Notes under the pieces: generated by a model
What the model was told of the DNA's origin: nothing
Seen by the model: only the letters and a program-made list of their open reading frames with translations
Database searches by the model: none
Assembly: GCA_021464415.1 (NCBI GenBank)
Contig: CM038466.1
Span: 27,901,017-27,965,016, forward strand
From: Lonicera japonica
Lineage: Eukaryota; Streptophyta; Magnoliopsida; Dipsacales; Caprifoliaceae
Direction: 5' to 3'
Length of the DNA: 64,000 nt
Made by a program: the position numbers and the translations under genes
Shown here: one piece after another, positions 44,184 to 55,402 of the stretch
Numbering within the stretch: position 1 is the stretch's first letter
How the letters are laid out: each line of letters starts with the position of its first letter

Positions 44184-44558
44184 ATGGCTGCTTTTATTGT
44201 GGCATTGGTGCTTTTGAGCCTCCATGCTACCCTAGAAGCTCGCCATCTACTGCAAACTTCACTACCTACCTTGCCCGCAATTCCACCATTACCAGCCATG
44301 CCAACTCTTCCCAAAGGCACACTGCCGCCATTGCCGACCACCCAATTGCCTACTCTGCCAACAGTCCCAACGCTCCCAAAGCCCACTCTGCCTCCTTTAC
44401 CTAGCACCCAAATCCCGTCTCTGCCAACCATCCCCACACTATCTCTACCTCCATTGTCTGCCGCATCATTGCCCACAATTCCTTCAATCCCGACCATTCC
44501 CACAACCATGCCTACTATTCCTTTCTTCTCACCACCCCCATCCACTACTAGCCCCTAA
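44184..44558 (+). CDS. Secreted Pro/Leu-rich protein, 'RHLLQ' type (copy 13, module 1)
   Basis: 124 residues of the second subfamily. The signal peptide is short (MAAFIVALVLLSLHATLEA, lacking the NxSLLLSF segment of the other type), then RHLLQTSLPTLPAIPPLPAMP (LEAR instead of LAAR). Body LPKGTLPPLPTTQLPTLP, LPKPTLPPLPSTQIPSLP, LSLPPLSAASLPTIP; tail TIPFFSPPPSTTSP. The 5' leader (AAAGCAATCTATCTCCTTAA) and 3' flank (TTTGGAG ... CACGTGTAATGTT) are shared with copies 15, 17 and 20 but not with the NLLQ genes, so this is a distinct lineage. Confidence 0.9.
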   Translation: MAAFIVALVLLSLHATLEARHLLQTSLPTLPAIPPLPAMPTLPKGTLPPLPTTQLPTLPTVPTLPKPTLPPLPSTQIPSLPTIPTLSLPPLSAASLPTIPSIPTIPTTMPTIPFFSPPPSTTSP

Positions 44559-46119
44559 GAAGTTATCATTTCATTAATCTCCCTCTGAGTTATGCATATG
44601 CATATCTAGAAATATATTTGAGATTTATTTGTATTTGAGCATTTTGGAGCGACTCACGTGTAATGTTTGTCTTAGCTATGGTGTGATTTATATCATTTTA
44701 TATGGATTTACTGCAATTTTCTTTCAGTTTCATTGTTTCGACATCTATTTTTCTTATGCATACAATGGTTACTTCTAATCTTAATTAGTGCATTACTCTA
44801 TAATTGTTAACCAAAGTGGTCATCCTAATCCCAGGACAGAAAAAGATCAACAAGTAAAAGAACTCAGAAATAACAATAAAAGGTAAATGCTTGTACAACC
44901 ATAAAAGCGAGGCATATATACATATATATATAGAGAGAGAGAAAGCAATTCAGAAAATAAATAAATAGCAGCAGCGAACAGAAAATTGCAGTAAACATAA
45001 GAGAAGTTGAAGAAATCACAAATACAAACTGTGTCAAAATGAGCTTTGAAGGTTGGTTAATGAACTGCGTAAATTACTATTTAAAAGTTACTTTTCTCCC
45101 TCCAATTTTTCATATAACCAGTGAAGATGGTGTATTTTTTTTTCCAGATCTTTTTTCTATCTATATATCTCAGAAAACATGAGAAATAAGGGAAAGAAAT
45201 CCAGTAAACATGAAAAGGAAAGGTCACAACATATGAACTTTTGCGTGTATATACTATGTATATATCGCAGTAAATATATACATATAGACACACACACAGA
45301 TGAAGAAAGAACTCCTTAGGGATCTCTGCATGAGAATGCGCTGCACCTCATTTATTTATACAGTGCATCATTCTTATCTAAGAATTTTTTTGCAAACCAG
45401 TGAAAAAGGATATGGTAAAGTAGTCATTTCATGTAAATTTTCAAGTTGTAAAATTATGTTAAATGTGATACATCTTTATACGAAATTGACATTTTAAATA
45501 AGAATTATCCAGAGGTGCATAAAAGAGGCTCACTAAGCATTAAGAGATTTCTTTGGGTGTGTGAGTTTTCGCAGAAAATGAAAGAATGTAATTAAGCAAA
45601 ATAGATATTTCAGATCAAGTAAACTTACACGTGCATTTTATATTGTTGCCAACTCTGCCATGAGGGACTAAAAGTTTGACAACCTCACATAAAGTGACAG
45701 TGACAGTGACAGTGACAGGATTCAAAAAATTGATGCAGTTAAATTTTGATTGCATGTGAATGAAACTAATAGGAGATAAGATTCGTTTGTTAATTACAAA
45801 AAAGCTATAACAATTTGCTAGATTGTTTTTTTTAAAGTGAAGCCAGTGATATACCATCTGAAGTGCCAAAATAAGAAGAAAAATGAAAGAGTAATCCAAG
45901 AAATGGAAGCTATGAATATTGTTCAAATTCAACTAACATGTCGAACACAACAATCAATAAATAATAAACAATGAAATTATATCAAATGATTCCACAAATA
46001 CATAGAGATATAAACTCCAAAATACAACAAATACAAATATAATCTCACTCAAGAATGAGAAATTAAAGACAGGTAAGAGACTAAAGAAGATTCTATGAAT
46101 AATAAAATGGTAGCACATC
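44559..46119. other. Intergenic between convergent genes 13 and 14
   Basis: No gene. Contains the RHLLQ-type 3' flank, a (GTGACA)n run at 45694-45718, TA-rich microsatellites near 44920 and 45250, and the NLLQ-type 3' flank from about 45880. Confidence 0.55.
45694..45718. repeat. (GTGACA)n short tandem repeat
   Basis: Four uninterrupted GTGACA units. Confidence 0.9.
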
Positions 46120-46572
46120 TTAGGGGCTAGTGGTTGATGGAGGTGGTGAAAAGAATGGAATAGTTGGCATCCTTGTAGGATTGGTTGGGATTGAAGGAAT
46201 TGCGGTCGGTATTGTGGGCAATGAAGCAGCTGCCAATGGAGGTAGAGTTACCATGGGGGCAGTAGGCATAGTTGGCAATGTTGGATTAGGCAGGGAGGGG
46301 ATTCGGGTGCTTGGCAAAGGTGGCAATGTGGGCTGGGGCAGAGTTGGGACTGTAGGCAGAGTAGGCAATGGGGGTAGTGTCGCGGCTGGCAGTTTTGGCA
46401 TAGCTGGTAATGGAGGCAATGTAGCCTTTGGCAAAGGAGGTAGTGTAGGGAGTGTTGGAACTGCCGGTGCAGAGGCTTGCAAGAGATTGCGAGCTGCCTG
46501 AGTCACATGGATGCTTGTAAGAGATAATGCCATGATAAAAGATAGTAGCAGAGACTGATTAAGTGCGGCCAT
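46120..46572 (-). CDS. Secreted Pro/Leu-rich LPPLP-repeat protein (copy 14, module 2 'NLLQ' gene)
   Basis: 150 residues. Signal peptide MAALNQSLLLSFIMALSLTS then IHVTQAARNLLQASAPAVP (TQAAR). Body LPTLPPLPKATLPPLP, LPTLPTVPTLPQPTLPPLP, STRIPSLP; pre-tail run with unusual TNPTRMP; tail TIPFFSPPPSTTSP. The coding frame is intact, but its promoter has lost about 45 bases between the TATA region and the family box, so expression may be altered. Divergent to the broken copy 15. Confidence 0.88.
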   Translation of the reverse strand: MAALNQSLLLSFIMALSLTSIHVTQAARNLLQASAPAVPTLPTLPPLPKATLPPLPAMPKLPAATLPPLPTLPTVPTLPQPTLPPLPSTRIPSLPNPTLPTMPTAPMVTLPPLAAASLPTIPTAIPSIPTNPTRMPTIPFFSPPPSTTSP

Positions 46573-46696
46573 TGTTTAATTGGAGTACTGGAGTAGAATA
46601 TTAAGGAGTTAGTCTAGATTGAAATTTGAGCGAAGTTTGTTCTCTTTGTAAATAAAGAATAAACGACTGTGTTGAAGACTTAACATGTATCATTCG

Positions 46697-46741
46697 GTAT
46701 TTGTAGGACCAAGCTGTGAGTATCATGAGATGTGGTTGGTC
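46697..46741 (-). promoter_or_regulatory. Promoter of copy 14, shortened
   Basis: Minus strand: family box GACCAACCACATCTC, then ATGATACTC, at 46718-46741, with a mutated TATA (CTACAAATACC, 46696-46706) almost abutting it. In copies 12, 16 and 18 about 45-50 more bases separate the two. Confidence 0.6.
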
Positions 46742-47933
46742 AAAGAGTGTAGAAAAAACTGGTTTGTTCACCTTCCAAACACACTCTAAACTACAAGAAC
46801 TAAAGAATAAGTTAAGCTAGAAAAGAAAATCAGGAGGTTGACAGTTATATCTAAATACAACCTAAATGGTGATCAGTCCATCTACCATCAAGAATTAATA
46901 TTCTTATTAGAAAGTCGACTAATTCAATCAAGAGATAACAGTAATTAGATAGTTTTTAAGATAATGTCAAAAAACAAAGCTTACGTAAATAAGCAGATTA
47001 AAGTATGTCAACAACAAATTATCTGTGTTTAGGATAAAATGTACATGTCTATGACACTAATGCTACCTACAAAATTTCTTATGCATACAGCCATACCTAA
47101 ATTTAGGTCCATTAACAAATTTACTTACGCCTCAAGCGAGCTATTTGTGCTTACGGCACTGCCCATGACCAGAATAGATTACTTGTATTTATTGCATACC
47201 ACCTTGTGACACAAACAAGGGTTAACAGTAAATAGGACTAATGCAAAAGAGCAAATATTAGTGAAGTGTGAGGAAGGTTTTTGGTGTCTCCATTAAATTA
47301 CTAAAAAATCCCCGTATGCTCGGAAAATAAAGAAAACCCAATCAAAGGACCATGACTTAAACATAATAGGATCAACACTTTATGGCTTGACCAAACACAA
47401 TCACACATAAGTGTTTTAAACAATCTATAACGAAGAGCTTGGAAGTCTTTATCTAGCAACTCACTTCATTAAACAATATCGGATCTAATATTGCACATAC
47501 ATCACGTGTGCTCCAGATTCTACTATATTATAATTTTTGGGCATAAACATAATGAGCATCTCTTATCCATCAATTTAAAATCTTGATTTAATTTAAATGA
47601 ATTTGCACAATTTACATGAAGATCAATCACAACATATAAGAAGCTTTCTTATTTGACATAACAGTAATTATTTTCAATCAAAATATATATATATATAAAC
47701 AAAAACAAAAAAATAGAAACGACAAACCAGTGTCATTATTACTATGTTCTCTTTTCCTTGTACTACCATGGTTCGGGCTAAACCCATTTGCCACCTCCAT
47801 CTCCACATAGTTTAAAGTAGCTTTAGTTCCTCACCTACCTAGTGACAAGCCATAACGCCGCAACCTCAAATGAAAAATTACAATAATGAAGCTTGCAGGT
47901 AAACTAACCAATGTTTTTCTAACTTCTCCTCCA
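46742..47933. other. Region between divergent genes 14 and 15
   Basis: No gene. Duplicated relative to 50790-51792 (both have ACCTACAAAATxTCTTxTGC). A degraded Helitron-like end (CACATACATCACGTGTGCTC, then ATTCTAC) lies near 47500-47530. Confidence 0.5.
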
Positions 47934-48008
47934 GCCACATCTCATCAAACTCAATACGTAGTCTTTCCTAATCAGCACAAACTTTCAAACCCCTTCTCTA
48001 TAAATACC
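47934..48008 (+). promoter_or_regulatory. Promoter of copy 15
   Basis: Family box GCCACATCTCATCAAACTCA at 47934-47953; TATA element CTATAAATACC at 47998-48008. Intact although the gene is broken. Confidence 0.7.
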
Positions 48009-48106
48009 CCACCTTCTCCAACTCCAAACAAAACATCCAACTACAATTTCGTCAATATCCAAGGTAGTCTATCTCCTTAAAAATCATCTCTGTTCAGATC
48101 CAAACG

Positions 48107-48478
48107 ATGGCTGCTTTGATCATTGCATTAATACTTTCGAGCTTCCATACAACCCTAGCAACCCGCCATCTGCTACAAACTTTAAAACCTACACTTCCCA
48201 CAATTCCTCCATTACCAGCCATGCCAACGCTGCCTACCGCCACACTACCGCCATTGCCTACTCTGCTTACGACTCCAACTCTCCCAAAGCCCACATTGCC
48301 ACCCTTGCCAAGTACCCAAATCCCGTCTCTGCCAAATCCAGCACTGCCAACCGTCCCCTCGCTATAAATACCTCCATTGTCAGCCACTTCATTGCCCACA
48401 ATTCCTTCAATCACAATCATCCCCACAACCATGCCTACTATTCCTCTCTTCTCGCCACCCCCATCTCGCTTTCATTAA
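48107..48478 (+). pseudogene. Broken 'RHLLQ'-type gene with in-frame stop (copy 15)
   Basis: Starts MAALIIALILSSFHTTLATRHLLQTLKPTLPTIPP and runs in frame to a TAA at 48365-48367, giving an 86-residue product ending LPTVPSL. Beyond the stop the same frame continues with family sequence (IPPLSATSLPTIPS, TTMPTIPLFSPPPS) to TAA at 48476-48478, where the usual STTSP is replaced by SRFH. So one nonsense codon truncates the protein by 37 residues including the conserved tail. LATR replaces LAAR. A truncated secreted product is still possible. Confidence 0.85.
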
Positions 48479-49027
48479 GCCCATATAGTTTTAATATATT
48501 ATATATGAATATTTATATATATATATGATATGTTTTCTAGATGGATATTTGAGATCTGTTTGTATTTGAACACTTTGGAGTCAGTCACATGCAGTGTTTA
48601 TCTCGATATGCTGCAATTCATTTCATATTATATGGATTTACTGTAATTTCTCTACAATTTCATTGTTGTACATCTTTGTTCTTATGAATACAATTGTTAC
48701 TTCTCCTCTTAGTAGTAATTTACTCTTACAAATGTTAAACAAAGTGCTTCATATTAATCCCATGAAAAAAAAAGATCAAGTGAAAGAGCTGTGAAATAAA
48801 CAATAAATAATAATTGCCTGTATAATCATAGAGGCCACAGAGAGAGAGAAGAGAGAGATTACTTCATATATATTTATATGGAAGCAGCATACATAGGAAA
48901 GGCAGAAAGGGGGAAAAGCACAGCTTACAAATCGTCGTAAATGAGGCCAAGGGTTTTTGGCTTTAGGGGATAACCGGATAAGAGTAAAACTGGCCTTCAC
49001 AATGCTCCTCCCTCATTTGCATTGTGA

Positions 49028-49083
49028 AGAGACTCAAGAGAGAGAGGGGGAGGGGGGAGGGGGGGAGGGAGGGAGGAAGAAAG
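49028..49083. repeat. Purine (G/A) tract
   Basis: About 50 bases of G and A only (AGAGAGAGGGGGAGGGGGGAGG-like), which could form triplex or G-rich structures. Confidence 0.85.
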
Positions 49084-49131
49084 AACTAAGAATCTCTCAC
49101 ATGCACCTCATTTGCATGGTGGCATTTTATA

Positions 49132-49434
49132 TCTATCTGTACTATCTACTAAACACATCCCCCTTTCGGTGTCCTTACGCAATTACATTAATGCATTTAC
49201 GCATCATCTTCCCCTTTTGTTCCAAAAGGGTTTATTTTGTAAATCTATCTAAAATACCCTTCATGTGTTTTACAAATTAAAAAATTACAATGGCAATACT
49301 CAAACCATAACCTTATGTATGGTAAAGTTGTGTTCTCACCACTTGACCAAATGTAATCATGTCTTTTAATGGAATTGAGTACAATATAGCACACACGATA
49401 GCACATGCATCGCGTGTGCCACAGGTTCTAGTTC
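49132..49434 (+). mobile_element. Short Helitron candidate
   Basis: Left end TCTATCTGTACTATCTAC after a host A; right end GCACATGCATCGCGTGTGCC (hairpin) followed by ACAGGTTCTAG and then T. The right end matches the split terminus at 38255/39658. About 303 bases, non-coding. Confidence 0.55.
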
Positions 49435-50145
49435 ATATTTAACATATTTCTAGCAAAGTAGTGAAAATAATACATAAAGTAGTAATTCCGTGCAAATGTT
49501 AAAGTAGAATAGGAAATTATTTGAATTCAAAACAAATAATTTAATTAAACCAGTACCATAAAACAGAGATAAACAATTACTATGACTAAGAACAACATAG
49601 AAGCAGTTTGATAGGAATATTATCACTTTTGACTCTCTTTCATTCCGAAAAGGGTTTATGCGAAAGAATATGATCCTAAAAACTTATGGATTTATATGAT
49701 ATATTTTTAATATGACATCCCCTTTACTGAAATAATCGTAAAATACCAGATTTTTGCAGACTTGTGTGTATGTGTACTGTGTAAGAAAACATGCATGATT
49801 AATAAGTAAACTAACAAGCCCGGTAACTTTTGTTGAATGTAAATTTCTCAATGGAACTGCACAATTCGTTATGGTCAAGAGCCAGCAATATACCACCTGA
49901 AATGCCAAAAATGAAAGAGTAATTCAAGAAAATGGAAGCTATGGTTATTTTTCAAATTCAACTATTCATATCGAACCAACAATCAATAGACAATACATAA
50001 TGAAATTATACAAAATAATTCCAAAAATACTTAAAAGAGAAACATCATAGCTCCAAAACAACACAAACACAAATATAATGTCGCTCAAAAAAAATACAAA
50101 AAAAACAGGTAGGTAACTAAAGATAATAAAATGGTGGTATATATC

Positions 50146-50585
50146 TTAGGGGCTAGCAGTGGATGGAGGTGGTGAAAAGAACGGAATAGTTGGCATTGCT
50201 GTAGGAATGGTTGGGATTGAAGGAACTGTTGTCGGCATTGTCAGCAATGAAGCAATGGCAGTGGAGGTAGCGTTACCATGGGAACAGTAGGCATGGTTGG
50301 CAATGTTGGATTTGGCAAAAATGGGATTTGGGTGCTTGGCAAATGAGGCAAGGTGGACTTTGGCAGGGAAGGCAATGGGGTGGTCGGCAGTACGGCCGAA
50401 GGCAGTGTTGGCATGGCCGGCAATGGAGGCAATGTATTCTTTGGCAAAGAAGGTATTGTCGGGAGTGTTGGTGCTGCCAGTGGAGATGTTTGCAAGAGGT
50501 TGCGGGCCGCCAATGTTGTGTGGATGCTTGAAAGAGATAATGTTATGATAAAAGATAGTAGCAGAGTATGATTAATAGCAGCCAT
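50146..50585 (-). pseudogene. Frameshifted 'NLLQ'-type gene (copy 16)
   Basis: Opens MAAINHTLLLSFIITLSLSS then IHTTLAARNLLQTSPLAAP and follows the family to MVTLPPLPLLHC, stopping at 50241. A net one-base loss near 50257-50260 shifts the frame; in the other frame the family continues with ASLLTMPTTVPSIPTIP and PTIPFFSPPPSTASP to a TAA at 50146-50148. Length 440 bases, not a multiple of three. The break is at nearly the same place as the stops in copies 15 and 19. The truncated product (114 residues) would lack the tail. Confidence 0.85.
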
Positions 50586-50705
50586 TATTTGATTAGAGCA
50601 GAGTAAGAAAGAGTTAATTCAGATAGAAATTTGGACGAATTGTAGTCTCGAAAAGTAAAGAACAAATGATGTTTTTATGGGTGTGGAAAAGTGAGGGTAT
50701 CAGTT

Positions 50706-50789
50706 GGTATTTATAGGGAACTAATGGGAGGATGGAGTGCTCTGCTAGTTCGGTAGGACCAAACTCAGTTTGACAAAATGTGGTTGGCC
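50706..50789 (-). promoter_or_regulatory. Promoter of copy 16
   Basis: Minus strand: degraded family box (GGCCAACCACATTTTGTC, about 50772-50789; the CTCATC core is lost) and TATA element CTATAAATAC at 50707-50716. Confidence 0.55.
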
Positions 50790-51792
50790 AAAGGATGGAG
50801 AAAAAACTTGTTTGTTCACCTTCCAAACACAATCTAACCTAGACAGAATGACTCAACTTAGAAAACAAAAACGGGAGGTTGACAATTATATTTAAATACA
50901 ATTTAAACTGTAATGTGTCCATCTACCAACAAGACTATTCTGATTAATAGCTTCGCTAATTCAAACAGATAACAGTAATCAGATAAAATAATGTCAACTA
51001 CATAGGTTCCGAGTTTACATATACAATACAAGATATTCATATATGTCCTCAACAAATTAATTATTTGTGCTTAGGGTAGAATGTCCCGTGTCTATCACAC
51101 TAGTCGTACCTACAAAATCTCTTCTGCGTACAGCACTACCTAACTCTATGCCCATTAACAAATTTGCGAGCTATAAATTACTCATATGTACTGTATGCCA
51201 CCTTATGACATGGCGAAGGTTGATTATAAAAAACATTGATGCAAAAGAGCATCGAGTATGTTGTCGTGATCTAGGAAACAACAATTTCACATCTTCCATT
51301 TCATATTCTATTTTGTGGGAGGGAGTAACTATAGTGACCTTCATCTACATTAAGTATCGGAAAAATCTTGACTGGATTTCAATGAATTTGGGTAGTTTAC
51401 AAGGAGATCAATCCCTCATACATGTAACTCGAAGATTATTTTCAATAGGAAAAAAAAAGGAGGATTGCCATAATAAACCCAAACTACACTAGAAACAAGG
51501 GTAACAAAAATAGATCAAAAGACAAGTCACTGTAATTTTTGCCTTCTTTTCCATTTATTTAACATGGTTTAGGGCTTAACCCAGTTATTACCCACCCATT
51601 TTCCACTTCCATCTTGACTTTAGTTTTAAAACAGATTTAGATCCCCACCTGCCTAGTGATAGGCCATGACCTCAAAAGTCATAACCAAGAATGTCTCTGG
51701 TGTTAGAAAGATTCCCCATAGTTACACAATACTTTATAATAATGAGTATGCTTGGCAGGTGAACTAACCAATGTTTCTTAACACTTCCTCCA
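50790..51792. other. Region between divergent genes 16 and 17
   Basis: No gene. A 141-codon open frame at 51067-51492 lies in DNA that is also present, without an open frame, in the equivalent parts of other modules; not called. Confidence 0.55.
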
Positions 51793-51866
51793 GCCACATC
51801 TCATCAAACTCAACATCTATACTTCCCTAATCACCACAAACTTTCAAAACCCTTCTTTATAAATAC
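51793..51866 (+). promoter_or_regulatory. Promoter of copy 17
   Basis: Family box GCCACATCTCATCAAACTCA at 51793-51812; TATA element TTATAAATAC at 51857-51866; ATG at 51963. Confidence 0.75.
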
Positions 51867-51962
51867 CCACCTTCTCCGACTCAAAAAGAACATCAAATCA
51901 CAACTCATCCTTATCCAAAGCAATCTATCTCATTAAAAATTATCACTGTCCATATCACTACA

Positions 51963-52358
51963 ATGGCTGCTTTGATTGTGGCATTAGTACTTTCAAGCCT
52001 CCATACGACCCTAGCAGCTCGCCATCTGCTGCAATCCTCTCTACCTACACTTCCCACGCTTCCTCCATCACCGGCCATGCCAACTCTGCCTAAAACCACA
52101 CTGCCACCATTGCCTGCTGTCCCTTTGCCTACACTGCCAACAGGTCCAACTCTGCCAAAGTTGGCCTTGCCGCCTTTGCCTAGCACCCAAATGCCAACTT
52201 TGCCCTCAATACCGACCATTCCAAAGGTGGGGCTACCTCCACTGCCATCAACTTCACTGCCCACCATTCCAACCACAATTCCTTCTATTCCACCCATTCC
52301 TACAACCATGCTTACTATTCCTTTTTTCTCCCCACCCCCATCCACCACCAGCCCCTAA
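51963..52358 (+). CDS. Secreted Pro/Leu-rich protein, 'RHLLQ' type (copy 17, module 3)
   Basis: 131 residues. Signal peptide MAALIVALVLSSLHTTLAA, then RHLLQSSLPTLPTLPPSPAMP. Body LPKTTLPPLPAVPLPTLP, LPKLALPPLPSTQMPTLP, IPKVGLPPLPSTSLPTIP; tail TIPFFSPPPSTTSP preceded by TTML (Leu for Pro). Intact, while its divergent partner copy 16 is frameshifted. 5' leader and 3' flank match copies 13, 15 and 20. Confidence 0.9.
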   Translation: MAALIVALVLSSLHTTLAARHLLQSSLPTLPTLPPSPAMPTLPKTTLPPLPAVPLPTLPTGPTLPKLALPPLPSTQMPTLPSIPTIPKVGLPPLPSTSLPTIPTTIPSIPPIPTTMLTIPFFSPPPSTTSP

Positions 52359-53094
52359 GTTGTTACCATTTCATTAATCTTTCTACCTCTTTGTTATATT
52401 TATATATAGAAATATACTTGGGATTTCATTGTTTTTTATCACTGTGGATTGAGCCACGTGTAATGTTCATCTATGCAATGGTAAGACAGATTTCAATTTT
52501 TATAAATTTAATGTAATTTTATTTCAATTGCATTGTTTGTACATGTATAATTCCTATGAATACAATGGTTACTTCCTGTCGTATTTAATAAATCATTACA
52601 CAAATGTTTAATCAAAGTGGTTCATCTTGAAAAGATTAACGAGAGATACAAAAAAATAATTAATAAAAATGCTTGCACAATCCTAAAAGTTACAACAGAT
52701 TAAGATATAATTACCAGCCCACAGAAAACTGCAGCAAACATAAGAGAAGCGGAAGCAACCAAAGCTAAAAAATAATGAGAAAAGAGCTCAAGGGTTGGCT
52801 CTTTGGGTAAAAGAGTCCAAGCCACCGTTTCTCTGTTGGGGACGCCTTGTCCCCCCTTTCTCTTTTTGAAGTTGCAATGAAATTTCTGTTTCCTATCTCA
52901 GGAAAAAAAAAATCCAAGCCACCCTTGTACAAGAACGAAGAGACCTAGACACCCCCTTTTGACAACACACTTGCACATTAATATATATGTAATATATCTC
53001 AGCAAACATGATCAAGAAGGAAAAAAAATCCCTAAGCATGAGAGAGAAAGGTCACCAAAAATGTGCTTATAAATATATATATGCATATAGAGAG
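52359..53094. other. 3' flank of copy 17
   Basis: RHLLQ-type 3' flank (CTGCAGCAAACATAAGAGAAGC-like sequence near 52730, also near 44990 and 58040). No gene. Confidence 0.6.
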
Positions 53095-53343
53095 TGATAA
53101 ATTATATAACATTGAAATGGAGAAATTGTATTAATGAACAAGAAATCCACGAGGGGTTACATTGTTACAATCACCTCATTTCTTAACAATACAAGACTAA
53201 CAAATATATATACTATTACAAGGGGAAAAGTAATTATATTAAATGATAAAAGAGGAAACAAAAGGGGATCCAAGAGGGATCCAATGCATATTCTAACACC
53301 AAACAAAAGGGGATCCAAGAGGGATCCAATGCATATTCTAACA
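53095..53343 (-). repeat. 3' LTR
   Basis: 249 bases, TGTTAG...TTATCA on the minus strand. A tandem duplication of about 45 bases containing GGATCCAAGAGGGATCC is present at its U3 end in both LTRs. Confidence 0.93.
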
Positions 53344-53633
53344 CCCCCCTCAAACTCAAGGTGGTATGAAGAGACCAATTTGAGTTTGAAGAGAGATAAA
53401 GGAAGGAACGAAGCTGAATGGTATGTGGTCTGGACATGAATAGAAGTGTCACGCGTGGGCGCGTGATGGATTTTGGAGAAGTGAAAGCCACAGAAACATT
53501 AGGGGGTTTAAACTGCAAATATCGAAAATCTTGTAAAGCCTTTCTGGGTTGAAATGTGAGACCAGAAGGTTTATGGGGTCAAAAAAGAAAAATACCAAAA
53601 CTTGTGGGAACCCAACAGAAACCTTTTGAAATT

Positions 53634-53668
<35 letters not shown>

Positions 53669-53729
53669 TCTGTACCACCGACGTACTTAATTGAAGTGGC
53701 TATTGCTTTTCCTTTAAACCCGGAAAATA

Positions 53730-54047
53730 TCACTATCAAACTGGAAAGTGCTTCGAGGAATATCACCAATTTGAGGGGACATTTCACATTTGAAGTGGTG
53801 GTGTTATTCGATATTCCGGTTTTATAGCGACCCTGATGCCGATTCCAGTAGAGGAAGGAGAGGGGTTCTGATGAAAAGAATGGGGGCAACAGGCGGGGTG
53901 GAAGGAGGGAGGTTGTTGACCACCACCACCGATCTTAGGGTAGAGGGAGGATGAGGGTGGTCCGTACATGGGATGTGCCGGTGACGACGTCGTCGTTGTT
54001 GTTGGCCTGTACGGTGGACCCGCTCTATTCCTGAAATCGTAGTCCAT
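53730..54047 (-). pseudogene. Captured host-gene fragment inside the retrotransposon
   Basis: Reads MDYDFRNRAGPPYRPTTTTT, then AHPMYGPPSSSLYPKIGGGG, FHQNPSPSSTGIGIRVAIKP and EYRITPP; after a frameshift SPQIGDIPRSTFQFD. From memory this matches the N-terminal part of a conserved plant protein annotated as UBA-like/EF1B (Arabidopsis AT5G53330 type); a search is needed to confirm. It has no complete frame and is interrupted, so it is a transduced relic. Confidence 0.6.
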
Positions 54048-55153
54048 TCCGATTTCGATCTAATTTGAAACAACGAAGAAGAAGAAGAAGTGAAGACAGC
54101 CTTTGGGGGCTTCAATGGACATGAAAGAAGAGATGCTGCTACTATTGCGACTGTTGTTTCTGGAAATGGTGGTGCCATTGAGATCTAGCAATGGACTTCG
54201 TGGACTTTGCCTCCTTTATCTTTTTTTTTTTTTTTTTTTTTTTTGTTCGTTTGCCGGCGGCAACAGTTGATTGCCGCTGTTAAGTACCAGCTGATCACGA
54301 GGTGCAGTGTGAGTGTGTAAATCTGTTGGCAGCAGGTGTGGATCTGATGGTGTTGACTGGATTTTGATTTGGAAGGGGGCAGTGGAGTGAAGTTTGAAGG
54401 CAGAGGATTTGATGAAGGCAGCTTGTTATTTTGATTTGATTTGCGGCGGAAGAAGCTGACAGCGAAGCTACCGGAGTCGCAGTCGGAGAAATAGTTGGCG
54501 ACAATGCTGCGGATTGAGAAACAGTAGAGGCCTTGGAAAATCAGAAAATTTAGAGAAGATTTGAACAAGTGAGCATCACTGCTGTGACGATGACGCTGGT
54601 AATGGTGCAGCCTGAAACTACTGAGATGGCTGCACTGGCGGTGCAGTGTGATGATACTGCTGGGTTACTGCCGGTGGTGGTTGTGGCGGCATAGTGGAGA
54701 GATAAGGCTGCTGAGGATATTGCTGATATGGTGGTGGCGGTGGCCATTGAAGAGTCTGCTGGTCCAACGGCGAAAGAAGGTTCGACGGTTGGAAGGATTA
54801 ACAGGAAAACCAAGGCCGGCGACGAGTCTGCCGGTGTCGGAGTTGGGTTCGAGTTCAGTGGCTTGAAGACTATTTGGCAATTGCCATTGTTGAAGACGAA
54901 AAAGTGGTGTTGAGATGCGCTGGTGGTGAGAAAAGTTGAAGAATGGATTGAATTCTATAACAACATCATCATCAAGAACCATCAGAATTACCAGTCAATC
55001 AATGATCAACTGGGTTGCTCTAGATGCGAAAATCGAACTGCAGATTTGCAGGAGTTTGGTAATGGATTTTCTGGGAATTGACATTTTAGAACAAAAAATA
55101 GAAATACGAGAAAGAAGGAAGCTCTTTGATGAGAAAACCTGCCTCTGATACCA

Positions 55154-55402
55154 TGATAAATTATATAACATTGAAATGGAGAAATTGTATTAATGAACAA
55201 GAAATCCACGAGGGGTTACATTGTTACAATCACCTCATTTCTTAACAATACAAGACTAACAAATATATATACTATTACAAGGGGAAAAGTAATTATATCA
55301 AATGATAAAAGAGGAAACAAAAGGGGATCCAAGAGGGATCCAATGCATATTCTAACACCAAACAAAAGGGGATCCAAGAGGGATCCAATGCATATTCTAA
55401 CA
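55154..55402 (-). repeat. 5' LTR
   Basis: 249 bases, one difference from the 3' LTR (the T/C within AATTATATyAAATG). Adjoins the primer binding site on its left. Confidence 0.93.

Larger units (their letters stand above)
48479..50145. other. Intergenic: purine tract and short Helitron
   Basis: No gene. RHLLQ-type 3' flank to about 48840, purine-rich tract 49028-49083, Helitron candidate 49132-49434, NLLQ-type 3' flank from about 49920. Confidence 0.55.
53095..55402 (-). mobile_element. Young non-autonomous LTR retrotransposon carrying host-gene pieces
   Basis: Two 249-base terminal repeats (53095-53343, 55154-55402) differ at one base. Both have TG...CA ends, and the element is flanked by the 5-base duplication GAGAG (53090-53094, 55403-55407). 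On the minus strand the 5' LTR is followed directly by TGGTATCAGAGG (55153-55142), the initiator-tRNA-Met primer site, and the 3' LTR is preceded by GAGTTTGAGGGGGG, a polypurine tract. The 1.8-kb interior has no gag, protease, integrase or RT. It instead contains host-like coding pieces on the same strand (53730-54047; Gln/Pro-rich around 54600-54760) and two long T runs (53636-53667, 54221-54244). It must depend on another element for movement. Confidence 0.93.

Noticed and set aside
51067..51492. 141-codon frame between copies 16 and 17
   Set aside because: The same DNA in other modules is interrupted, and nothing in the translation is recognisable.
53449..53889. Frame with a Lys run inside the retrotransposon
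   Set aside because: The Lys run is a poly-T tract on the plus strand. Only the downstream host-like fragment in a neighbouring frame is meaningful.
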